This document shows positions 7,510-12,960 of a DNA stretch of 13,530 nucleotides, piece after piece; the stretch's first letter is position 1, and every line of letters begins with the position of its first letter. The notes under the pieces were generated by a model, which saw only the letters and a program-made list of their open reading frames with translations, had not been told where the DNA came from and made no database searches. Made by a program: the position numbers and the translations under genes. Source of the DNA: Pirellulales bacterium (GTDB lineage: Bacteria > Planctomycetota > Planctomycetia > Pirellulales > Thermoguttaceae); contig JAUWJC010000045.1 of the NCBI GenBank assembly GCA_030607895.1, positions 1 through 13,530 of the forward strand. Reading direction: 5' to 3'.

Positions 7510-8232
7510 CTATCGGAGTTGCCAAACCGGATCGGTTTCCAGGTGGATGTTGTTGACCTGCAGCCAGTGTGATGGTTCTGCTTTGTGCCGGGATGAGCTG
7601 CTGTAAGGTCTCGTCAGGCCGACAGCCAGGATGACCGCGCCGGACTGCTGAAGCCGGCCGGAGACTTTTTCCACCACCTGGCGATCGGGGGTAACAAGAT
7701 CATTCTTGTACAATCTCAGGTCCGTCACTCCTACCCAGGCGTCGAACGTGCCGTCGTCGACGTTGATTCGTATGCGCGGCTTGCCGAACCGGCCGTCGTA
7801 AAAGTAGCGCAGACGGGGCCGGCGGCTGGGCCGCAAACACCCCAACGAGGCCTCTCCCTTTCCCAACTCCGTGCCGCAGGACGTTTGGCCGATCAGCTTC
7901 AGTTCGTCGCCGAATATGTCGCGGAGTTTGGGCTTGCTCACCGAATGCAGCAGAGCCCAGAAGGTCTCGGCATCGCACCGTTCAACGAGCTTTGCCCAAG
8001 ATGGCCTGAATGCGTGGTCCTCGATATGCGGTGGCTTTGGGATGTGTATCGCCGCCCCGAGATCAACCACGTTGGCAATGTCGAACGGCCCGGTGTTGCG
8101 CGCAAGAACGTCCGATGTCAGTTGATCCCACTGGAGGATCGGCCGCACGTGTTGGCTGGTCCGCAGGTCCACTCCGGCAACACAGACGTTGCCTTTGCTC
8201 ATCCTCGTCAGGTGATTGATAACGACGATCAT
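7510..8232 (-). CDS. Dual OB-fold (DuOB-like) domain protein, third gene of the DUF488 cluster
   Basis: Protein of 240 residues resembling the dual OB-containing domain family (two predicted OB folds, presumably binding nucleic acid). The first beta-rich block is residues 1-60 (KGNVCVAGVDL, HVRPILQW). A helical linker with ERCDAETFWALLHSVSK follows at about 84-100. The second beta-rich block, about 130-235, includes GTFDAWVGVTDLRLY, VILAVGLTRPY and SHWLQVNNIHLE. The ATG at 8232 has AGGA about five bases upstream and lies ten bases after the DUF488 B stop; the frame is open further upstream but there overlaps DUF488 B and is not family-like. The tight spacing indicates one operon with both DUF488 genes. 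No catalytic motif is seen, so it is probably the binding partner. Family assignment is from memory of the pattern and is moderately secure. Confidence 0.65.
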   Translation of the reverse strand: MIVVINHLTRMSKGNVCVAGVDLRTSQHVRPILQWDQLTSDVLARNTGPFDIANVVDLGAAIHIPKPPHIEDHAFRPSWAKLVERCDAETFWALLHSVSKPKLRDIFGDELKLIGQTSCGTELGKGEASLGCLRPSRRPRLRYFYDGRFGKPRIRINVDDGTFDAWVGVTDLRLYKNDLVTPDRQVVEKVSGRLQQSGAVILAVGLTRPYSSSSRHKAEPSHWLQVNNIHLETDPVWQLR

Positions 8233-8242
8233 GCGATCCTGC

Positions 8243-8680
8243 TCACAAGTGAACGATTTCCACACCCCCCCAATTCGCCGCGAGATATTCCGCCACAAGC
8301 CTTCGATGGCAATGGTCTGGCTCGGGTTCGCTGCACAGCAGAACGGTAGGCACGTCGAACAGTTGCCTGCCGACGTCGTTTTCCACCCGGCGCTCGCCAA
8401 GGAGTGCGAGAAAACGCTCTTCGTACTCCTCCCAGGAAATGGCCTTCTTCTTGTAACCATCGAGTATCTCTTTTGTTGGCGAGAGGATCGGCACGTGAAG
8501 ATACTCGGCTCCACATATCTCACGAAGAAAATACTTGATATCTTCGCACTTGGTGAAGCCCGCAAGCTGCGATCGGTTATTCAGCCGCACGTCGATCAGC
8601 CGTTTGATTCCAACTCGCTTCAGAATCTCAAAAAATTCGGCTGCTTTTTTTTTGGTGAAGCCGATTGTGTAGATGTCCAT
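8243..8680 (-). CDS. DUF488 family protein B
   Basis: Compact DUF488 protein of 145 residues, biochemical function not established. It starts MDIYTIGFTKK, has the conserved DVR at residues 30-32 (LIDVRLNNRSQLAGF) and the family hallmark CSEPEPDHCHRR with Cys116, Glu118, Cys124, His125 and Arg126, a likely active or metal-binding site. The ATG at 8680 lies inside the end of DUF488 A (61-base overlap) and has GGAGG about ten bases upstream. Residues 10-12 (KKK) are encoded by an A9 run shared with gene A in another frame. The gene is visibly richer in A+T than argH or hemA, consistent with transfer. It may be made both alone and as the tail of a frameshifted A-B fusion. Confidence 0.85.
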   Translation of the reverse strand: MDIYTIGFTKKKAAEFFEILKRVGIKRLIDVRLNNRSQLAGFTKCEDIKYFLREICGAEYLHVPILSPTKEILDGYKKKAISWEEYEERFLALLGERRVENDVGRQLFDVPTVLLCSEPEPDHCHRRLVAEYLAANWGGVEIVHL

Positions 8681-9234
8681 TGAGGCGGGTCCTCCAGGTC
8701 GAAGAGGCTCATTTGCCCCTTGGTTTTTGCGAATTGTTCTTCTTTGGCAATCTGCTCTTCGCTCTGGATTCGCCCGTCACCGCGAATATGCAGCACGGCC
8801 ACTCCTCGCCCGGCGAGCACACGGCCGATAAGCAGCCGGCGATGGCACTCCGTGGGGTCTTCCTCGCCGCAAAGCAACGCGGTGCGATGTGCCCGGCTTG
8901 CGTCCAGAAGCCGCTCGATGCCGCGCTGGAATTCGCTCGATTCGGCCAGCCGATCGTACAGGGCATATCCCCGATCGTCGTAGAACTCATCACCCCGCGG
9001 CCTGCCCCCGATAATATCCCCAAGAAACAGATACTTGATTCCCTGGGAGAGCAAAGAGGCCTGGATGGTCTCCCTGTTGAACTGCGAGGCGTACCCGGAG
9101 TACGGGCTTGAACGAACGTCCACGATCAACTCGATCTGATGTTGCTTCAGCAAATCGAGAAGTACTTCGATAGGATAATTTGAATGTCCAACCGTGAATA
9201 TCGTTACTTCCGGACCCGGCACCTCGTCGCTCAT
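8620..9234 (-). CDS. DUF488 family protein A with C-terminal QMSLF peptide
   Basis: DUF488 protein of 204 residues. TVGHSN lies at residues 14-19, DVRSSPYSGYASQFNR begins at 39, a GGRPRGDEFYDDRGYALYDRL block follows, and the hallmark CGEEDPTECHRR starts at Cys122 (with Cys130, His131, Arg132). After residue 150 comes a charged tail with QMSLF at 174-178, matching the beta sliding clamp-binding consensus QL(S/D)LF. The ATG at 9234 is four bases from the scpB stop, with AGG about nine bases upstream inside scpB, so it is probably co-translated with scpB. The last 20 residues overlap the start of DUF488 B and are read from an A9 and a T6 tract. The family's reaction is not established; a DNA-related role is inferred from the QMSLF peptide and the dual-OB neighbour. 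Confidence 0.88.
   Translation of the reverse strand: MSDEVPGPEVTIFTVGHSNYPIEVLLDLLKQHQIELIVDVRSSPYSGYASQFNRETIQASLLSQGIKYLFLGDIIGGRPRGDEFYDDRGYALYDRLAESSEFQRGIERLLDASRAHRTALLCGEEDPTECHRRLLIGRVLAGRGVAVLHIRGDGRIQSEEQIAKEEQFAKTKGQMSLFDLEDPPQWTSTQSASPKKKQPNFLRF
8645..8653 (-). promoter_or_regulatory. A9 slippery tract joining DUF488 A and B frames
   Basis: On the coding strand nine A residues are read in frame A as CCA AAA AAA AAG and in frame B as ACC AAA AAA AAA GCA. Frame A thus contains A AAA AAG, the same heptamer that drives -1 frameshifting in Escherichia coli dnaX. A -1 slip, or transcriptional insertion of one A, would continue frame A into frame B. No Shine-Dalgarno-like stimulator lies at the 10-14 base distance seen in dnaX, so the site is a candidate only. 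Confidence 0.4.
8679..8690. repeat. 12-bp direct repeat, right copy
   Basis: Identical to 7489-7500 (ATTGAGGCGGGT), 1190 bases away, and ending at the DUF488 B start region. Confidence 0.35.
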
Positions 9235-9238
9235 GGAT

Positions 9239-10351
9239 TCAATCCTCGTCGTCCCACTCCTCGTCGTCCCAGTCTTCAGCCTCGTCAGCGTCCTCGTCGT
9301 CCTCGTCGTCCTCGTCGTCCTCGTCGTCCTCGTCGTCTTCTACTTCCTGCCAGTCCTCGTCCACGAAACCGTCGTCGTCGAGTTCTTCGTCGTCCAATTC
9401 CTCTTCGTCGTCTTCGTCTTCGTCGTCTTCGTCTTCGTCGTTGTCGTTGTCGAACTCATCTTCGTACTCGTCCGGAAATACCTCGCCGTCTTCGTCTTCG
9501 AGTTGCTGGTCAACTACCGGGACGTTGTCTTCATGTACGTTGTCTTCGGAGGTATTCGCTGGACTTGCCACGGTCTTCACTCTCGACTCTTCTTCAGGTT
9601 CACTGGCATGAAATGGTTGTCTCGACATTTTGTCGTTCAAACTGTCTTGTTGATTGTCCAAGCGGCCGGGATCATCGGCGGGCATGACGGCTTGGAACCG
9701 CTCAAGCCGCGGCAATTCGTCCAGGTGTCGCAAGCCAAACACTCGCAAAAACAGCCTGGTTGTCCCGTACAGAAACGGTCTACCCAACTCCTCCGAGCGG
9801 CCCACGATCCGCACCAGGTCGCGTTCCATTAGTTGCCGGAGTATCTCGCCGCACTGCACGCCGCGGGTTGCTTCGATTTGGGCACGCAACACGGGTTGCC
9901 GATAGGCCACCACCGCCAACGTCTCCATTGCCGGTCCCGACAAACGGACTTCAACCGGTGCCGATTGCAAACGCCGCAGCCAGGGAGCGAACTTCGGCCG
10001 CGACATCAACTGGAACCCGCCACCCACTTCCACCGCGATAAACGCACTGCCGGTTGCATCGTACAGCCGGTTCAGCCTTCGTACCAGTGTACGCGCTTCG
10101 GTGCCGTCGGCCAAGCCGGCCAACTGGGCCAACTTCCGGGTTCCCAGTGGTTCCCGGGAGAGAAACAACACGGCTTCCAACCGGGCCATGCGGGCCGATC
10201 GGGACATGCGTTCCGGTTGGGAAATGGGCCCCTCGCCGCCGAGAGCCTCTTCCGCCTGCCCCCCAAACCAGCCGCGATCACACGTGCCGAGAGGCTTCGA
10301 TGCGGCGGCCCAACCACCACGATCAGTTATGCGCCGATAGCGCAGCGCCAC
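9239..10351 (-). CDS. scpB: Chromosome segregation/condensation protein ScpB with very acidic C-terminal tail
   Basis: Subunit of the SMC-ScpAB condensin-like complex, which bridges the SMC heads with ScpA and organises the chromosome. The core has two winged-helix domains: ARLEAVLFLSREPLGTRKLA and TEARTLVRRLNRLYD, then METLAVVAYRQPVLRAQIE, GEILRQLMERDLVRIVGR and GRPFLYGTTRLFLRVFGL, all typical of ScpB. About the last 103 residues (9242-9550) are almost pure Asp/Glu and are encoded by CTCGTCGTC-type nucleotide repeats (as seen on the + strand). I favour the GTG at 10351 (370 residues), since VALRYRRITDRGGW followed by an acidic linker looks coding and planctomycete-like. An ATG at 10207 (322 residues) keeps the whole core and is a real alternative. 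No scpA is present in the window. DUF488 A follows after four bases. Confidence 0.9.
   Translation of the reverse strand: MALRYRRITDRGGWAAASKPLGTCDRGWFGGQAEEALGGEGPISQPERMSRSARMARLEAVLFLSREPLGTRKLAQLAGLADGTEARTLVRRLNRLYDATGSAFIAVEVGGGFQLMSRPKFAPWLRRLQSAPVEVRLSGPAMETLAVVAYRQPVLRAQIEATRGVQCGEILRQLMERDLVRIVGRSEELGRPFLYGTTRLFLRVFGLRHLDELPRLERFQAVMPADDPGRLDNQQDSLNDKMSRQPFHASEPEEESRVKTVASPANTSEDNVHEDNVPVVDQQLEDEDGEVFPDEYEDEFDNDNDEDEDDEDEDDEEELDDEELDDDGFVDEDWQEVEDDEDDEDDEDDEDDEDADEAEDWDDEEWDDED
9291..9339. repeat. 9-bp tandem repeat CTCGTCGTC in the scpB acidic tail
   Basis: About five uninterrupted units of CTCGTCGTC (GACGACGAG on the coding strand) encode DDE repeats. More diverged CTTCGTCGT runs continue to about 9450. 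The tract is prone to slippage, so tail length probably varies between strains. Confidence 0.8.
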
Positions 10352-10453
10352 GCTACCCAGCAACCGGCCGGGACACCCGCCAACACCGTGTCTAGGCAGA
10401 ACAACGTTCACTAACTTGGAGACGAACCGTGAAGGAACGGAGTATTTGTTCGC

Positions 10454-10527
10454 GAGGGACGAGGGACGAGGGGCGAGAAAAGGCCGTAGCGGATGGTCCT
10501 TCACTCGCCCCTCACCCCTCGTCCCTC
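10454..10527. repeat. Inverted repeat between the VPPDT-repeat gene and scpB
   Basis: A 24-base arm GAGGGACGAGGGACGAGG.. (10454-10477) pairs with 10504-10527 with two or three mismatches around a 26-base loop. The same G-rich unit occurs at the end of the HEAT gene (about 4008-4028). It sits 20 bases after the stop of the upstream - strand gene and may act as a transcript-end hairpin. The rest of the 10352-10546 gap shows no gene. Confidence 0.6.
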
Positions 10528-10546
10528 ACCCCACACCCGAGAGTTG

Positions 10547-11350
10547 TCACCGCCTGTCGCTTTGCCAGGCCTCGACTTCCGCCAACACCTTGACCATGGC
10601 CTGCAAGGCGTCGGCATCCCTGGCCTCGAAATAGCGGTTGTAGTTCGGATTACCGCCAACGGCCATCCTACAGTAGAAGCGATATAACTGACATTCGCTA
10701 CCACACGATTCCAGCAGGTAGTACGTTGCACCCAGGTGGCGTAGCCGCTTCTGAATGTATATGAATCGATCGGTCGGCGCGGCCGGGCGACTGGAGCTCA
10801 GCCCGGCAGGCGGTATCTTACGATCTCCCGGCAGCGGCGTTCGATTTGTGTCGGGCGGCACTGTGTCGGGCGGCACTGTGTCGGGCGGCACTGTGTCGGG
10901 CGGCACTGTGTCGGGCGGCACCACGGGAATGAGGCTGGCGGACATGGTGCTGGAGGACGCGGTATGCAAACCGGCGGCCGGTGGTTCTACCGACACTTGG
11001 TAGTTGGCTGGCATTGCCTCCGCTTGCGAAGCTGCCGCGAGGTGCCCTTCCCCTGTTGGCGGCGCCGGTTGTGGCTTGTCCGCATTGCAGCCAGTGGAGG
11101 TATTTGCACCTGCCGTCATGGGAAGTGGTGAGCTTTGAATTGCCGATACAAACGGCTGGGCCTCTTTCAGCGGTTGATCCTCGCCCAGTGATCCGCGAGC
11201 CGACGCCCAACAGGCATCTAACCGGCCTTCAATCAGCGATTTGAACATTTGGGGTAGGGACGTGCCAAGAACGGCGGTCAGGGGAATGGCAACCAGACAA
11301 GCCAACATCACCACCGCCCGACACATCACCGCGGTCGACGACTGCACACT
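10547..11350 (-). CDS. Membrane-anchored hypothetical protein with VPPDT repeats
   Basis: About 267 residues from the TTG at 11350; I do not recognise a function. One hydrophobic segment (VVMLACLVAIPLTAVLGTSL) near the N-terminus is a signal anchor or signal peptide. A long Pro/Ser/Ala-rich stretch follows with five tandem VPPDT units. The C-terminal block of about 70 residues looks like a conserved domain (RFIYIQKRLRHLGATYYLLE, then CQLYRFYCRMAVGGNPNYNR, then YFEARDADALQAMVKVLAEV) with three cysteines. I recall similar C-termini in planctomycete hypothetical proteins. TTG 11350 is chosen because AAGGGG lies about seven bases upstream; an ATG at 11326 and a TTG at 11392 share the frame. It precedes scpB on the same strand with a 195-base, repeat-bearing gap. 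Confidence 0.7.
   Translation of the reverse strand, partial: SVQSSTAVMCRAVVMLACLVAIPLTAVLGTSLPQMFKSLIEGRLDACWASARGSLGEDQPLKEAQPFVSAIQSSPLPMTAGANTSTGCNADKPQPAPPTGEGHLAAASQAEAMPANYQVSVEPPAAGLHTASSSTMSASLIPVVPPDTVPPDTVPPDTVPPDTVPPDTNRTPLPGDRKIPPAGLSSSRPAAPTDRFIYIQKRLRHLGATYYLLESCGSECQLYRFYCRMAVGGNPNYNRYFEARDADALQAMVKVLAEVEAWQSDRR
10848..10922. repeat. 15-bp tandem repeat, five copies, encoding VPPDT
   Basis: The unit GTGTCGGGCGGCACT is present five times; the first four copies are identical and the fifth differs at its last base. It encodes VPPDT on the - strand. Near-identity implies recent expansion and probable length variation between strains. Confidence 0.95.
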
Positions 11351-11422
11351 CAATGGCACATCCCCTTGCTCTTGTCCGTTGGGCGGAACCAATCAACTTC
11401 CTCGTACACAATCGGACTTCCA

Positions 11423-11504
11423 GCCGAAAAAGGGACCAGGTTTAATTTGTGCGAAGCACCCTCCGGGCCGCAGGCGGCAAATTAAACCTGGTCCCTTTTT
11501 CGGC
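11423..11504. repeat. 82-bp palindromic element with 27-bp perfect arms
   Basis: The left arm (11423-11449, containing AAAAAGGGACCAGGTTTAAT) and right arm (11478-11504) are perfect inverted copies around a 28-base G+C-rich loop (CTCCGGGCCGCAGGCGG core). It resembles REP/RAYT- or IS200-related palindromes that occur scattered through many genomes. It lies 73 bases upstream of the VPPDT-repeat gene start. No transposase gene is present nearby. Confidence 0.85.
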
Positions 11505-11719
11505 CCAAACCGTGCCGAGGCGGGCCCAATCATAACGGCCTTCGGCAGTGACGGGCAATGGCAATTGGCACCCAACGTCCTGGTTCCCCCTGGCCGTCTT
11601 GGCCGAGTGCAGGACAGGGTTCGCAATGGGATTTGGGGTATTTGCCAGATGGGGGGTTATCTACGTTGTGCGTCGCGGAAGATGGATAAAATAGAACCCC
11701 GAGCGAAGCAAGGAGGCTT
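11505..11719. other. Gene-free stretch between the palindrome and the MITE
   Basis: I see no coding sequence with family resemblance and no RNA gene. A + strand frame runs through both flanking repeats, but its translation is an artefact of the palindrome. GATAAAAT at 11685-11692 could be a weak -10 element, without a well-placed -35. The missing N-terminal part of the downstream glycoside-hydrolase-like gene is not here. Confidence 0.5.
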
Positions 11720-11948
11720 GGCTCTTCCGTTTTTAGGTGCAAAACGCTAGAAACGCGGCGGTGTGCCACTGCTTGCCCGGAGAAAATAAGCCATTTGAGT
11801 TGGGCAGGCAGTGCTTGCGGGCTTTCCTAATTAGACAGGTGTCCGGCAAAAGCAGTGCCTTGATGCAAGTTCAACGCTCACGGGAAGTTCCGCAAGCAGT
11901 GGCACACTGACCGCTTTCCAGGAGTTTGCACCTAAAAACGGAAGAGCC
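11720..11948. mobile_element. MITE-like element with 24-bp terminal inverted repeats
   Basis: The 24-base termini are perfect inverted copies: left 11720-11743 begins GGCTCTTCCGTTTTTAGG, right 11925-11948. The 229-bp element has no gene. A subterminal inverted pair (GTGTGCCACTGCTTGC at about 11761-11776 and its complement near 11891-11907) adds a second stem. GGCTCTT ends are typical of ISL3-family insertion sequences, which would supply the transposase in trans; this family link is inference. No 8-bp target duplication is visible (GGAGGCTT left, CGATTTAT right), so the element may be old or its insertion accompanied by a deletion. Confidence 0.75.
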
Positions 11949-11950
11949 CG

Positions 11951-12895
11951 ATTTATTATCGCGGCCGGCTCGCGGCCGACGGAAAAGGAAGCATTAGCTC
12001 CGAGGCGAAGTCCGAGGCCCAATACCTGGCCGAGATGCGCGACCTCAAGGCGCACGGCGTCATGTATCCGACATGCTACCAGGCGTTGGGCGATCTTTTG
12101 GACCGCGAGATCCAGTTGCGAAAGCAGGCCGGGATTGCCGTCGATCCGTTCTATTCTCTCGGCGCGGGAACCGGCGCACCCAGTTCGCCCGAAGCCATCG
12201 AGGCACTCAAAGGGCGAGTTCGCTCCTGGAGGGCTCGCCTTACCAAGCATGGGATAAAGGAACTGTACGTTTACGGTATCGACGAGGCATCCGGCGCGCG
12301 GCTGAAGGCCGAACGGCAGGCTTTTCAGGCGGTGCACGAGGCGGGCGCGAAGGTGTTTGTCGCTTGCTACGCCGGTTCCTTCGAGTTGGTCGGCGACCTG
12401 CTGGACCTGGCCATTTACGCCGGCCGGCTACTGCCCAACGAGGCCGAGAAGTGGCACGGTGCCGGGCAGCGAATCTTCAGCTATGCCAATCCGCAAGTGG
12501 GCGTCGAGCAGCCCAAAACCTACCGCCGCAATTTCGGCCTGGCACTCTGGAAGGCCGGATACGACGGGGCCTGCGACTATGCCTATCAGCACGGCTTCGG
12601 CGACATTTGGGACGATTTCGATAGCCGCTCGTACCGCGACCACAACTTCAGCTACCCCCCCGTCGACGGCGTGATCGACACGATCCAGTGGGAAGGCTTC
12701 CGCGAAGGGGTCGACGACGTGCGCTACGTGGCCACGCTGCTGGCTGCAATAGAAGAGGCGAAAGCCGACCCTGCACGACGAAAGCTTGCCGAGGAAACAC
12801 GGCAGTGGCTCCAATCGATCGACCCAAGCGGCAATCTCGACACGCTCCGAGCGGAGATCATCAAGCGAATCATCCGACTAAAAGCTGATAGCTGA
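11951..12895 (+). pseudogene. C-terminal remnant of a glycoside-hydrolase-like (DUF4091-type) protein
   Basis: From 11951 the frame reads 314 codons of convincing protein (YYRGRLAADGKGSISSEA, then a helix leading to HGVMYPTCYQ) but has no start codon before the MITE, where the same frame hits a stop (11933-11935). The first usable ATG is 12035, inside the conserved region, giving 286 residues. Features typical of DUF4091-type TIM-barrel hydrolase-like proteins: YVYGIDEASG with an Asp-Glu pair (about 12267-12296), the late barrel strand ALWKAGYDGACDYAYQHG, RDHNFSYPPVDG, and near the C-terminus DTIQWEGFREGVDDVRYVAT. The N-terminal half is absent from the window, so the gene is most likely cut by the MITE and an associated deletion. 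The stop codon lies in an AGCTGATAGCTGAAA repeat, so the last residues may also be altered. Confidence 0.7.
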
Positions 12896-12929
12896 AAGCT
12901 GATAGCTGATAGCTGAAAGCTGAAAGCTA
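12881..12929. repeat. AGCTGATAGCTGAAA tandem repeat cluster
   Basis: Units of AGCTGAT and AGCTGAA(A) alternate about seven times. The cluster contains the stop codon of the glycoside-hydrolase-like remnant and fills much of the 65-base gap between two convergent genes. The same strand composition continues to CTAAAC at 12927-12932. Confidence 0.85.
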
Positions 12930-12940
12930 AACATTGCGAA

Positions 12941-12952
12941 GCCGCAAGCGGC
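12941..12952. repeat. GCCGCAAGCGGC hairpin downstream of the ExeA-like gene
   Basis: The perfect small palindrome GCCGCAAGCGGC lies ten bases after the stop of the - strand ATPase gene. Its stem matches the hairpin core at 4032-4045, so it probably belongs to the same dispersed repeat family. No T-run follows, so a terminator role is uncertain. Confidence 0.5.
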
Positions 12953-12960
12953 CGACTTCA

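Noticed and set aside
8233..8565. N-terminal extension of the dual-OB protein by about 110 residues
   Set aside because: The extension overlaps DUF488 B in another frame and reads Ser/Arg/Cys-rich without similarity; the ATG at 8232 has its own ribosome-binding site.
9194..9832. Open + strand frame with long Val/Phe/Leu runs, resembling a membrane protein
   Set aside because: It is the antisense of the GACGACGAG repeats that encode the acidic ScpB tail; the hydrophobic runs are a by-product of the repeat.
10848..10922. Regular repeats as a CRISPR array
   Set aside because: The 15-bp units are contiguous with no spacers and keep a reading frame in a protein.
11566..11580. TGGCAC as the -24 element of a sigma-54 promoter
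   Set aside because: No TTGC-type -12 element follows at the required spacing; other TGGCAC sites in the window fail likewise.
11241..11750. + strand frame across the palindrome
   Set aside because: It includes the same arm read in both directions (PKKGPGLI and KPGPFFGP) and runs into the MITE terminus; not a plausible protein.
12881..12929. AGCTGATAGCTGAAA cluster as an attachment site or CRISPR fragment
   Set aside because: Short units without spacers, no integrase or cas gene near; a simple tandem repeat explains it.
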